In this document: positions 13,751 through 27,600 of the stretch, in pieces
How the letters are laid out: each line of letters opens with the position of its first letter
How positions within the stretch are numbered: position 1 is the stretch's first letter
From: Symsagittifera roscoffensis
Taxonomy: Eukaryota; Xenacoelomorpha; Acoela; Convolutidae
DNA length: 64,000 nucleotides
NCBI RefSeq assembly: GCF_963678635.1
Contig: NC_087070.1
Span: 51,442,514-51,506,513 of the forward strand
Direction of reading: 5' to 3'
Notes under the pieces: generated by a model
Seen by the model: the letters and a program-made list of their open reading frames with translations, nothing else
What the model was told of the DNA's origin: nothing
Database searches by the model: none
Translations under genes and position numbers: made by a program

Positions 13751-14914
13751 AGTACCACTTGCTCTGAGTTCGTTTTTATAGAAGGTACTCACCAAGGAAA
13801 CATTTCTGAAACCTGTAACCGTGCAGTTGAGAATTTTCTCACGTTTTCAAAAGTGTGACTGCTTTATCAACAAATATTCCTACGTTCATATTGGTTGATG
13901 GCATGCCGAAAATAAGTGATTCGTCTTGGGAGGCAAGGGTATAATTTTCCCGCATTATTTTTTAATGGACGCGAGTTCAAGCTGGATTCGACTCCACAAA
14001 CATTAGTGTTCAAACGATAACGAAAAAAAAAACATTTCAGCCATAAATTGCAACACTCGAATTTTGTGCATCACTCGCCAAAGCGCATTACCACAATTTT
14101 GCACTACTCTTGGATTTTGTGTATAACTGGCCAAATCACGAATCAAAATTGAAAAAAAAAAATCCCCTGAAGGGAACTTAAATGAAATTGCTCGAATCTT
14201 ATTAGGAGTGCTAAATTTGACATTTTTGTGTATTTGACATGTTTGTATGACTCGCCAAATACCAGGTCTAAATTGAATTTTTTTACTTAAATTTTGTCCA
14301 TTAAAACAATACGTTAAGCCATCACCTTGAATGAAATTGAAATGAAACTTCTCAAACCAAATCAAAACGGCTGAATAATGAAACTAAATGAAAACTTAAG
14401 TCGAACCGCTAAACTTAAGTTTTGACCGTGAACAAATTTCAAGTTTATTCCCGAAAAAAAAACAATCATCACGACCAATGAAGGAAAAAAACTATTTTTT
14501 TTTACACTTAACGAGCAATCGAAGATCTTAAACTGATACAGGACAAAGACTGAACATAGATAAGAAACAAAAAACAAATCTCACTATCTTTTTCAAAATC
14601 TAAAAATTTCATATCATGGTCTACAAAAAAACCGATGCGATGACTGGATCTAGAACCTATGCACTAAAAAGACATCTAACTAGCAAAAGAAAATCCAAAA
14701 CTGATGCTTTTTAGACGCAGTTTGCGAACTTTTTTGGATTTCAAATTAGAGCTGAACAAGCATTTTCATAATAAGACCTCTAAGTAGCCTCGTTCGTGTC
14801 ATTTTCTGTCGATTCATATCAAAAAACGAAAAGGCGAAAACGCACATAGTAAACAAACAAAAAAAGCAAACGGGAGCTTTCAAATGCAAGAAAATAGAAA
14901 ATTAATTAGACCGG

Positions 14915-15060
14915 CCCTGCAATCTACGGCATTCGAACATCCGATCTTCAGATTTATAATCTAACGTCCACGCAAGTACGCCACCGCTTTGAAATCACAC
15001 GCCACCAAAAAGCGGATAAAACTTCACACTCGACACCAAAAAGCGGTTTCATAAACAAAA
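14915..15060 (-). mobile_element. SINE fragment with tRNA-like head
   Basis: Read on the minus strand, a GTGGCGTACTTGCGTGGACG stretch resembles an A box, and GATGTTCGAATGCC resembles a B box about 45 bases later. This is the layout of the tRNA-derived SINEs seen elsewhere in the window. The body is short and decayed. Confidence 0.45.
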
Positions 15061-15231
15061 CTATTAGCCAAAATAAGGGAATAGTTTAATACGCAATTCG
15101 TAAAAAAAAATTCAAATGGTAAAATTTAAAGTTCTTTTTTCAATTCTAATTAGCAATTTCAAAATTATAACACGTATTTACAATTTCAGATTTACAATCG
15201 AAGGACAGTTTGTTTTTACAAGTTTATGAAT

Positions 15232-15237
15232 TTTATT
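15232..15237 (-). promoter_or_regulatory. CFAP92: Possible polyadenylation signal of CFAP92
   Basis: AATAAA on the minus strand lies about 300 bp past the CFAP92 stop codon. In DNA this AT-rich the hexamer is common, so position is the only support. Confidence 0.3.
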
Positions 15238-15535
15238 TACATGTTGATGATAGTTGTTCTATGATTTCTTTAACTAATTTGACAGATATAATGAGCTTCG
15301 CGTCTAATCTTTTAATTATTTCATGCACGCAAGTAAGTTCCAGCAAGTTCTGATTTTGTGGCATTTATTCAGGTCAAGTTTCTTTTACAGTCGTTGTAGC
15401 TTGGGCAAATTGGAGATATTTACGAATGTTTGGCATTTTTGCTGTTTTTTGGTGCCATCCAGTTCAAATTTGATTATCATTCAGCTCAATTACTTTTGTT
15501 TCTCAAACACTGTTTTTTTCCATTGCGTCATTGTT

Positions 15536-15692
15536 CTAACTGGCTCTGATGAGTGGCACCTGTTTCTCCCTCTCTACCATCTGTTCAGTCTCTATTTTGG
15601 CGGCCGGTGTGAACAGGAGATTGTTCTTCTCCTCTTGAGTCAGTGGCTCGATCCGTCTAGTCGACAGTTTGTTCTTGGTCGGGTTGATCAAT
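15536..15692 (-). CDS. CFAP92: CFAP92 terminal exon 16 with stop
   Basis: The phase-2 join (AG+A) gives RLINPTKNKLSTRRIEPLTQ, then EEKNNLLFTPAAKIETEQMV and ends ...VPLIRAS before a TAG stop. The acceptor is CAATCTAG. The join to exon 15 in the only open phase supports this as the true C-terminus. Confidence 0.77.
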
Positions 15693-18600
15693 CTAGATTG
15701 AAACAAAGTTTTGATAAATGGCATTCAAAATACAAGGCAAAAAAACCCTCAAAATGATGACCCTGATAATCTCTTGCAATATAGAAATAACGCGTTATAC
15801 ACATTTTTTTAATTCTATACTAGACTATAGTAGTACTCACCAGCGTATTTATGGGGGGAGAACGATCCACCCACAGGGATTCAACCCCCTGCTGACCTGA
15901 CCCAAAAATTTCCCCCTTTGCTCTATCTCAATTTTCGGCTGACGGGCCTTAAATTTTTTCTAAAGGCGCCTTTGGCACCAATATATACTAAATTTTAGGG
16001 CCGCAACAAATTTGGCAGCAAATGTGTGTTTGTTTAGGGTTATGCGCTGTGTTACCTGAAGTGTGTGGCAGTTGGGTCGATGAAGAGAGACCTCTGGGTC
16101 CTAAGAGAGACTACATTGTTGCCCATTCTCTTCTCCTCCTCGTCTCCCAGAGTGAAGGGACCCTTGTAGCTACCCAGCGACTCAGACTGGGCCAGACCAG
16201 GAGCTGCACAGAAAGGAAGCAAAACGAAAAAAATCATCCTGTTGAAACAATAAATCCAAGATATACAAAGATGTGCTACAAGGAATCTAAGAAAAAATGT
16301 AACATTGAAAGTAACATAGCCAAATGACCGTTGGAAAAAACAGAAACAGAAAAAAACTGACTTGTAAAGCTTTTTGAATTTCTAGAACAATTTATGATTG
16401 GTAATTTTTGCGATAGAATTGACCCAATTTGAGAAAATTGGATCACTAGGTAAACTTTTTATTTCGCTGGAAAATCTGAAAATTAAATTCTGTTTTCGAA
16501 ACTTGAAGTCAATTACGTTTTTGTGACCTTAACACTTCTGCTTTCCGATTGTGGAGTTTGTCTTCATTTTTAGAAAGGAAAGGAACTGAACTTTATAAAA
16601 TCAGAAGTCAAGCCGCAAAAAAAAATCAAATTTCAGCATAAGATATTTTCCTCTAAAAAAACGCGAAAAAAATCGACAAGACCTATATAAGAATCTTCAG
16701 TACGTTCAACATTCTTAAACAACGAGAGCCCACTTTTTGTCAAGCTAGATTCTATTGTTGGTATTTTTATATATCATAAAATTATAAGCTTTTCAGGGTT
16801 ATTTGACAAATGGTATTAAATGATACTTTTAATGGAACGAGGCGACGCTTTGTACTTAATCTCAAGACAAATATTCAGAGCAAAAACGGTGAGCGTAAGT
16901 TTGTGCGACGTTGGAAAAAGTGAAATAGTATTACAAAATGCCCGTTTGCTTTAGAAATGGATTTAATACCCATACAAAAAATTGAAAACTAAAAAAACAA
17001 GCCCCACAAAAACTAATTGAGCATTTACGTGGCGAGTATCCAGCTTCTCTGGCTGAGATGTCAACTGATGGGTAGTGGACCACGCCCAGCGCAGGCACCT
17101 CGCTGGACATTCCAGCCCCCAAGGACACTCGATTGGCACTGTCCTTCAACAGACCTGAAAATGAACCAGCAGATTCAGTAGACAATCCAAGCGGGATTAT
17201 AGCAAATGCCTACAGCTCTTAGAACATTTAACATTGATCTCTTACATCTAGCTGATTAAGTTTAAAATGTCTGCTAATCTTTTAATAAAGATAAATATCA
17301 GCTGATCTGGTTATTTAGAAAAAAAACTATTATTGTTTTGAAAAGTATGTAAGACCTACCAGCTGTCTTGTCGATCTGATTGCTGGCCTTTATTCCCCTT
17401 TCCATGTTCTCAGTGGCCGGATTCAGTCTGTGGAACTTCAGCACTGGATCTCGTCCCGCCATCTTCTCTCGCCACTCTTTCATCATCCTGAAGCGGGTTT
17501 AGACTTTCTCTTTTACGTGAACAAAAGCATATTTAATTTCGACCACAATTGAAACTATCTTCATTTTTGAATTCGTTCAGAACTTTGAGCATAGCTTTTT
17601 GAGGCCGAAGAACCCTAAAATTGTCATCATGGGGATTTCAACGTTCAAATATTAAAAATAACATACAGAAAGTGCTTAAACAAAATTATTAGGCTTGTGC
17701 TCTAAGCAACAATTACTGCTCCTTATGTTCTACATCTTATTTTGAAAATAAGGCTCAAAAGAAAACCAAATACAAGCATAGTCAACACAGTTGAAAAAGT
17801 ATCAATAAAATGACGAAAACCGAAGATATGGCTACTTTTTTCGAAAATTTTTCAAGTTTCAGCTTCCAAATAACAACATAAACACAAGCGAGCAGCGTTT
17901 TGCGCCACTTACGAGAAATTACAAAGAAATCATGCCAAACTGGCAAAAGTTGAGACGATGAGCTTTAAAAAAATATATACTTAACTACCCCTTGAATAGA
18001 CTCACGCGCATGTAATATTAAACTTATTTTTGTTCATCAAACGAGGCAATACGAGGTCATAAAGCCGATAAGGTATGAACTGAAACTTTAAGCCAATAAA
18101 ACAAACACAGAGGCGAAGCTGCAGTTCGCAAACAAAAGCGAGAACACGACAAAAATCAGCTCGATAAAGTGCTCTATAAAGAAAAGTAGAAATAAGCCTC
18201 GAATTAGTTAAAATTCAGCTACGTGTCGGATTCGATAATACGGCCTACAGAATATCAGTCTCACGCACTAACCACTCAGCCACACACGCTTAATTAATCA
18301 CCGACACTAGCTTCAAATTAACCAGAGAACAAATGCTATGAAATTTCCAATGCTACAGATCGTGATTACAGCAAAAATGTCACCAAATAATGAACCTTTG
18401 CCACCAAATAATGAACACTTTTATTTGCGAGTTAGGTTAGAAAAAAGCTCAGACTGATACACTAACGCTCGCAAGCTTGCTGGTGGAAAAAACAAAGCCA
18501 CTCGAAGATTGAAAAAGAGTAATGAACGCAAGTAAACATAAAAAAAAACACTGACTTCTCAACTTTCGAATTTTAAAAAAGATTAATGACAGGCGGTTTT

Positions 18601-21600
18601 TTGATAACATTAACCCAGCTTGAGAAAACTGGATCAACCGGTAAAGTTTTTATTCCGCTGAAAATCTAAAAACTAAATTCCACCTTCGAAACTAAAAACT
18701 TCCCGTTTTTTTTTCGCCATTTCCACTTTCGTATATTTAGAATGCTATTTAGGTCACTTTCAGCAGATTAATTCCAATTGAACTCAAAAAGTGCATATAT
18801 ACCTAAGTGCATTCATAAATGCATCAATATGTATGAATGCACATCTAAAGTTATTAGAGACTTTTATGCATTTTTTCCTCAAAAAAAAATCAGCAAGACC
18901 TATATAAGAGTATTTAATATATTCATTACTCTTGAACAAAGAAAACGGAACTGTACCGAGCCGGTGTTGATGAATTCAAAACCAACTTTAAAAACAAGTA
19001 TTCACACAAAGGCGAAGCTGCGCTTCGGAAACACCAGCGAGAAAGCGATAAAAAAGAAGCACAAAAAAGCGCAATAAGAAAAAGTAGACAAAAAAGTAGA
19101 AATTAGCCTCAAAAGAGTAAAACTTTGGTATAAGTATTGACACAAAGGCGAAGCTGCGCTTCGCAAATAGCAGTGAGAAAGCGATAAAAAAGAAGCTCAA
19201 AAAAGTGCAAAAAGAAAAAGTAGACAAAAAAGTAGAAATTAGCCTCAAAAGAGTAGAACTTTGGTACGAGTATTGACACAAAGGCGAAGCTGCGCTTCGC
19301 AAACAGCAGCGAGAAAGCGACAAAAAAGAAGCTCATTAAAGCGCAATAAGAAAAAGTAGACAAAAAAGTAGAAATTATCCTCGAAAGAGTAAAACTTTGG
19401 CACGTGTCGTCGAACCTGAAACTTTTATTAAAAACTATTCAAACAAAAAAATTCCAAATTCCCCAAAACCTCTTGTAACTCAATAACCTTCACCAATACA
19501 GCTTTAGAAGGGGCATTCAAAAAACTAGAAGAAATCTGAACCATCAAAACGATTCCTGCCTGCGGGAACAAGTCGAAAAAAACTGACGGACAATAGTCTG
19601 AAAAAGCAGATAACTCCTTGTTTGTCAAAACACAGGTCTCGGCTGGAATCGAACCTGAAGCCCTGGTTGTCTCAAGTATGTACATAATGTCGACGCCAGT
19701 TGTACTGGATGGTTAACTGAATTTGAATTTATTTTGAAGCAAGTTGAAAAACTTTATTATTTTCACGTGCGAAATCTTGAACGAAGTTTTTCTGGGGGTA
19801 AAAAGTCTAGAACCCGGTTGCAACACCCTTGCTTATCGCAGGGGTATTCATATTAAGCAATTTTCGAAACTACGAGCCATCATTCACGTTTTTCGCGCTA
19901 ATTTAATTTTATTATTCAAGACAAATTGAAGTCAACTTAAAACGAAGAAGCCAAGCAGAGCTTGGCAAAACTTGCAAAAATGAATATGATGAAAAAAGAA
20001 ATTCAGGACACCTTAAAAGCACCGGAGCTCACTGTGCAAGAGGCACAAAACGTTCTAACTACAGAGTAATAAAAACATGTATCAAAAATTCAGAAACAAG
20101 TTATTCAATAAATTTTCTGCCGTTTTTTGGTAACGAGCAACTGAATTAAGTAATACATAAATCGGACTAGGTACTGAAGCAATTCGTTAATAAGCACTTA
20201 AAAATCTACAACAGTAAGATATCATTACAGCTTAAAATATAGCAAACAAACGGTTGGAAAAGAAATAATGAACGCAAGTAAACAAAAAATACTGACTTAA
20301 ATTTAAAAGTAAGCATTTAAAAGTAAAAATAGATGCCTTAAGCTCTTTAAATTTCCATAACAATGGCACGTTTTTGATAAGCATTTAAAAGTAAAAAAAA
20401 GATGCCTTAAGCTCTTTAAATTTCCATAACAATGGCACGTTTTTGATAAAATAAATACAATTGGAGAAAAATGGTTCAATCAGTAAAAAAAATTATTTCG
20501 CTGGGAAATCTGACAATTAAATTCCACTTTAGAAACTAGAAGTCGATCACGTTTTTCGTGACCTTATCACTTTTGCTGTTCGATGGTGGAGTTTATTTCT
20601 GCTTATAACAAAATAAATGAACTGAACTTGAAAAAAAATCAAATGTTGAACCGCGAAAAAATAAATTTGAGACTGAACAAATTTTAAGAATTTTCCTCGA
20701 ACAAAAAAATTGATCTCGACCTATATTGGAATCTAAACTACGTTCATCGACTCTTACTAATCTGAAAAAAAGAAACAGACTAACTTCTCTCGACAGACCA
20801 ACTTTTCTCGACACTGAGACTGACAACTTTTTTGCAACGTTTTCTAGAATCTTAATCAGTGTTGAAATGCCTTGGTATGATATGACATCTGTACGTGCTT
20901 TCTGCAAGGTAATCAAAATCGGCTTGAAAAAACCCACCCTACGCCATAGTTCTTTCCCAATCTGGGTAAGTGATCGGGCAAGCAATAATTTAAACGAAAA
21001 TTTGATTCAAATATCCGGAAAGTTTGAAAATTAACGATATCAATAACATTCAAATATATTTGAACCAGAACAAATTTTGGGACTTTACCTTTCGAGTCAC
21101 CTAAAGCTCATCCAATTTTGAAGCTTCTTCTTTAAGAAATTTGTGTCTAAAGTTGGATATTAAAAGGGTAGAGTTCAGTCTAAGCTGTAATAAAGGGATG
21201 TCGAACAAATTGATATATTCCACTCTACTCACTTATTGTATACTTCTCTCTCCTGTTGCAGTTTAATATCGCCAGCTGGCATGATAGTCTCAGGCATGGA
21301 CATCCCAAAATTCCTCTCCGGCTTACTCCGCAAGTCCAGATCTCTCTTCCTATGCTCCCACGTGAACACGTCTCTAAAGGGGAGGGCTGGCTTCAACTGC
21401 CCTTCGTGCAGAGTATTCTCACGCCAGACCTTGCAAAAAATAAACATTTTTACTTCTTCGTAGCAGCCAGAGCAAATTGCAGCTTCACCGTTACAATTAA
21501 CGATATCAATAACATTCATATAGTATGAAAACCACCAGATGCTATCAAAACCACCAACCTTATTCCACTTGGTTCGACCGAGACATTGTTATTAACATCC

Positions 21601-24600
21601 ACGCTGGTAAATTTATAAATTTCGAAATGCTTCTAAGTCAAATATGCGGTGATAAGGAACTACAGTGCTGATTTAAATTAACCGGACAAAACGCGTAATA
21701 CTTGAAATTTAATACGCATTTTTCTCAAATTGGGTTGAGTTTAGGTGAAAACTTATGAAGACAAAACTTGCTTAGAATTTTAGCAGAATTAATATGGTGT
21801 AATTTGTTTTGCGAAATTCGGGTCCAAAATTTTACCCCAAAAATGGGTCATTTTTGCTTTTCTTAGTTAATAAAAAATACGCCAAAATTACCCAGTCGAT
21901 CACAGACATAATGGGATCAAAGTGAGCACCTTACGTAGCCCAACAAACTTTAAGAAGGGTATATTCTCCAAAAAAAATTGCAAACCGTTTAAAAAATGTT
22001 TTTTAAATAAAAAGCTGGTAATTTATATAGTAAAAACGACCTTTTTTGTCTATCAAACAAAAATAAAGTGTCCTATACAATGTTTTGGAGAATATACCAT
22101 TCTTAAGGTTTGTTGGGCTACGTAAGGGGCTCACTTTGATCCAATTATGGCTGTGATCGACTGGGTATTTTTTTATTAACTAAGAAAAGCCAAAATGACC
22201 CACTTTTTGGGTAAAATTTTGTCCCGAATTTCGCAAAACAGATTACACCATATTAATTTTGCTAAAATTTTAAGCAAGTTTTTCCTTCATAAGTTTTCAC
22301 CTAAACTCAACCCAATTTGAGAAAAACGCGTTTTAAATTTCAAGTTCAACGCGTTTTGTCCGGTTAATTTACATCAGCACTGTATAATGTGTCTCTATAA
22401 TCTAATTCTCATCACTAGCGGATTTAGGAGGGGTTAGGAACTTCTTCTTACCATAACCTTTCGGTTCAATTTTAGGGCATCAAGTTTCGGTTACAAATCT
22501 ACTTACAAACTGGTTGATTTCCTCCTGTCTTTTCTCGTCAAGGGGTCTCTCCGGCAGATTGTCCGCTAGAGCGCTGTCCATGCCCGGGAACTGGAATCCC
22601 TCCTTGGTCATCCATTTTGCTCTGCTCGCCATCTCGGCCTCCGTCTTCGCCCTCTGGATATTGTAGGGCACCATCACTCCCGAGTTCCAAAAGTCCTCCT
22701 TCATGAATGTGAACAGACGACCAGGGTACTAAAATAAATCAAGGGTAGAAAAACAAAGACACTAAAGACAGCCGGGTAAATCAAAGTCAATATATATTTA
22801 GTATAAGTTAAAGAGTTGAACCAAAAGTGAGCCTAAGCCTATTAAAATATTGAATACATGATATTTTGCCATAATTGTTCAATTTTCATTATCGGTTGTA
22901 AGCTGTGCCAAAAATAGAAAAATATATTTTTCAACAACTAATCTCTATAGAATCCGTTGAAAGGAAACTCATTCGATGTTCTCGTAACCATTTTCAAATA
23001 CTAAATGAAATTATTTCTGCGCACCCTCTGTTGCAGAACATCTCTCATCTCGTCTATCGATAGCTCTGTGGTGTTGACAGTATGCGAACTGTAGTTATAC
23101 ACACCATTGTCATCCGCACTTCTCAGAGGCGCCGAGAACTGAAAGCAAGCCAAAAAATTTATTTCCCGGTAATTATTAAGAATTCCACAATTCAAATTTA
23201 GAATCCTAACTATGAAAGGCTTGTGTAAATACAGTAAAACCGGCTAATGGTTTATATATATAAAAAAACAATTAAATCCCCAATGAACCTACCACCACCA
23301 ATGCAAAATCTGTGGTATTGCAAGGATGTTCTTCGCAATCAATCTAATTGTTTGTTCAAAACTGTGTCAGGACACTTCTACTTGTACCAAGACGCCGTCG
23401 AAAAGACAATTACCCTCAGGCAAATATATATAGTTAAGTTCGATTCAAACAAACCAGGATTCAACCGTACAATATCCCTCCTAACGGACCTACCGTATAA
23501 AATCACATCTACGCATGTATTTGTATTGAAAACTTATTCCGTAAAAAATAAGCAATTCAAACAAGCGCGCAGGATATATTATTTGCGAAAATTTATCTTA
23601 TGTAATAGCTATTTTAATTTGTTAATCAGAATATTACTTTTTATGTAATCAATAACAGCAATAACTATACCAGCTACTGCTATGGGATCAACTAGGGGTG
23701 CATCTAGGATTTTCTCAAGGAGGCGGATTTTCCAAAAATTTCGAAATTTTTGTCGACTTTTTTTAGATTGACCAAATTGATTTTCTGAGCTCTCCTATCA
23801 CTATAAAGACCCGATTTTGACCAAATTTTCTGCGTCGCAGACAAAATTTTGAAAAAAAACAAGCCAAAAAGGCGTTTTTCTGCAATTTTGGGAAAATTTT
23901 GACCAAAAAACCGCGTTTTTTCGGCGCGCGCTGTCCCCTCAAAATTAGTATATATTAGCGCCAAAGGCGCCTTTAGAAAAATTTTAGGATCCGTAACCAA
24001 AAATAGATATCTCAAAATAGCAAAACAGTACAAAGGGGGGACCATTTGGGTCGGCAGGGGGTCAAATTCCTGATGGGGGAGGGGCGTCCAGCCTTCACCC
24101 TAAATCCGTTGGGATCAACCGTAAAATGCCCCATAAATTTTTTTTGGCGGAGGGGGTACAATGCGGTTTCAAAAACCAATAAAATTTCAAAATTGATTGA
24201 TCTAAACTTAGCCAATCGAAAATTGGAAAAGAGTAATGAACGCAAGTAAGCATAAAAAAAGTCTTTGTTTGAAAAATTCTCAACTTTCGAAAGGAAAAAC
24301 AGATGCCTTCAAGCTCTTTGAAAATCTAGAAAATTTATGAATGGGGCTTTTTTGATAACATGAACCCAACTAGAGAAAACTAGATCAATAGCTAAAGTTT
24401 TTATTCCGCTGGAAATAAATTCCACTTTCCCTACTAGAAATCGTTGACGTTTTTACGCGCCATTTCCACGTTCGTATTTGGAGAATGCTATTTACGTCAA
24501 TTTCAGCAGATGAATTTCAATTGAACTGAAAAAGTGCATCAATATGTATGAATGAACATCTGTAATTATTATAAACTTATGCACAAAAATCAGCAAGACC

Positions 24601-27600
24601 TATATAGTAGTCTTCACTACGTTCATCACTCTTAATTACCAAAAAAAAAAATTATTGAAAATGATATGGTTACCGTGAAACTCTGAGGCAAAAACTTAAG
24701 ACAATGACTCATATTCTGCGATTAGTTACCAATTTCCGCACCAATGCAGCAAAACAGTTTTCATCAGGAAACTTCTGTTCAAACTCACCCTTCTAGGCTT
24801 GGGATTGTTGTTCCTGTTATTGACAGACGCCTTCTCTACATGGTCCTTGTTCTCCTCTACATAATTCCTCCTCTCCCTGTCCAGCGCCCTCTGTCTCAGC
24901 ATCTGCTCGTACTCTGGATTGCTCATAGCCAGAGGAGTCCACAGTCTCGAGCCAAACATCTTCACGTCTGTATCTGCAAATGACAGTCGATTGATAGTTT
25001 AAAACATCCCATTCACAAAGCGAAAGATGGCATAGATAAAGATACAGCTTTTACTACCAAAACATTTTCGAAATTAGTAATCGCTCACGTTTTGCGTGAA
25101 CTTTACACTTTTTCTGCTCGATAATGGAGTTTGCTTAGTAATGGAGAAAAGCTGATTTTGTCTCTAAGATCAACCCGGGGTGCGCTTAAAAAGGAAATTT
25201 CGCGCAATTTAACTATCCCAAATTAGCCTATTGCCAATTTTCAAACCCCTGTAATTTAACAAAAAAAAACTTTGTTTAATTTTGAGCTCAGGACATCAAT
25301 AAACTCTGTCGATGGCTAGTAAAAAACCGACGTCAATCTGAAGAAAAAACTACGCCATAGAATAAAATTTCCGCCAATTTCCTTGAAAATCGGGAAAACA
25401 AGACGGCTCGAATCGTTGAAAACCCTTGAACAGTCCGCCATCAGTTAAGGCGCCTGAAGCAGTTTTTGGTACAATTGGTAAAATTTCAAAAAAAAAACAT
25501 ACTTTGATCTTTTTGGCATGCCTTGACCCAGCACTCAGTTTCTAGTACAAAGTGATATGACTCTCACGAAGTAACGCGTTTTTTTGGTAAGCTTTCAATT
25601 TTAAATGGTTTCTGAATTTCTCAATTTGCGGCTCACGCTATTTGTAAACAGAACATAGCAAACATATATTGGGAAAATAGTCCAAAGAACTAAGACAAAC
25701 CGCGAAAAAATATTTTTAAGCCTAAACAAATTTTGAGACTTTTTCTGAAACAAAAACGAAAAAGTCATCGCGACCTGTGAAAGACCCCAAACTAAGTTCA
25801 TTGACTCATAAAAACTATTTTTGACCTATAGATATTGCCCTTGATTCTCTATTTTATTGAATGAAAAAAAAACATTAAATAACCTTCGTGTTGTAGTATG
25901 GCATCGTCGAAATCTAGATCGATGTCCTGACTCTTCGCTTTGTGTGATGATTTGTAACTCTTTTTCCCAAGTTCAGTCGCTGCTGATTTGTTCTTGCTGC
26001 TATCTCCATGTTTTGTGCTTGCATCTGAATTAAATAAACCTATCAACGGGACAAACTACAAAGCTTTCGAATGTTACAAAAGCTACCAAAATATGAGTTC
26101 CAAAAAGTTCTATAAGAAAAAGTAAAAATAAGCCTCAAATTAGTAAAAATTCGGCGACGTTTCGGACTCGAACCCACGACCTACTGTAACCTACAAATTA
26201 TGAGTCTCACTCACTAACCACTCAGGCACGGACGCTTAGTCCATCACAAACACTAACCACAAATAAAGCCGAGAACAGATGCTATGCAATTTAATGCTTC
26301 AGATCGTGATTATAGCAAAAAGGCACAGAACTGAACACTGCACAAAAAGGTACACATCTGAACTGAACTTGCGAGGTAGGTTAGAAAAACAAGAAGGTTC
26401 GTACCAAAACTAGCTGTTCTCTAGCGGAAACAAGCCATCAGGCAAATCGAACTTTCTTGTTTCCTAAAACTTGTGACCAAAAGGATGTTGTAGAAGCATT
26501 GGACAATATTTCATTTCAGGCTTTAAATAAGCAACTTGTCTAATCTCTGCTTAACTTGGATTGGATATAGCAAAATACACATGAACAGCCATGCCAACAG
26601 TTGAACACAGAGGCGAAGTTGCCCTTCGCATACACACGCAAAAATATGACCGATAATGCTACTGAGAAAAACTGAATGAGTAAAACTTTGAGTCTACAAA
26701 ATTTCTTAAGTGACGCACGCCAATTATGAGTCTACATAATTGCTAAGTCAAGCAAGCTCATTATGTCGCATTAGCAGTACCAATTAATTTGACAGAAAAA
26801 ACTTTACCAACTAACATGCCTCAATTTATAGAGCGGACACAATTTAACTAGTATACGAAAAAGCTCATTAATAACATCCGACCCTGCCCAGGTTAGAACC
26901 CTCTTATTTTGTTGCGGGTCTACTTCCCTACCTCTACGCTACAGATCCATGATACCTTGAAGCTAAATTACTATTTGGTATATAATAGACTGTGTACATA
27001 TCGTTAACATTGGCTGTACTTAATAGCATGTTTAAGTACAGATAATGCTAATTACAGCCAATGCTTAATAGGCTGTTCTTAAAACTGTACTTAATAGCTT
27101 GATAATGGTTATTGATCAACATGAACACAATTTATCGCAACAGTATTTGCGTCGCAACAGTACTTGCAACCTATGTTGGAAAAAAACGATAGTATATAGT
27201 ATAACACAAGCTTTGCTTGTGTAAAAAGTGTCAATGAAATCACAAAAACAGAAAAATACAACTGCCTTATTCGAAATATTTTTACAGGAAAAAAATATGG
27301 CCTTCAACCTCTTTGAATTTCAAGAATCATTTACGATCGATTTTTTTGATGAAAAGTATCCAATTTTTGAAGAAACCGGATCACTTTCTGATGAAGTAAC
27401 ATTCGTTTCTTTGCTCCATTTCATAACTGGAAAGCCTAGTTTGAATTGAGCTTAGAAAGGGCAAAAAAGTTCGGTCGAAAAAATTGCCCTTTGATATCAT
27501 CAAGACTGCTAGTAACACTTGTAGTACCAGCAAATTTGACCTTGTTAGAATTTTGCATAACGTTTGTGTGGTTATTTCGCTTCACTGATACAAAAATAAT

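Larger units (their letters stand above)
13751..15535. other. Non-coding flank between satellite and CFAP92
   Basis: I see no gene. Open frames on the minus strand at 14,003-14,577 lack family features and are rich in runs of A/T. A short phrase (TGTGCATCACTCGCCAAA, TGTATAACTGGCCAAA, TGTATGACTCGCCAAA) recurs about three times in 14.07-14.27 kb. A decayed tRNA-like SINE piece lies near 14.92-15.06 kb. The left part of this stretch probably holds the 3' UTR and polyadenylation region of CFAP92. Confidence 0.6.

Noticed and set aside
14003-14577. Two minus-strand open frames as small genes
   Set aside because: Low-complexity Phe/Ser-rich peptides from A/T runs, with no start context, splice partner or similarity.
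18778-19363. Overlapping open frames on both strands as possible repeat-protein genes
   Set aside because: They come from the 136-bp tandem SINE piece; the peptide repeats only because the DNA does, and frames shift between units.
23247-23648. A plus-strand gene of 133 codons
   Set aside because: No domain, no paralogue, intron context, and composition like the surrounding AT-rich DNA.
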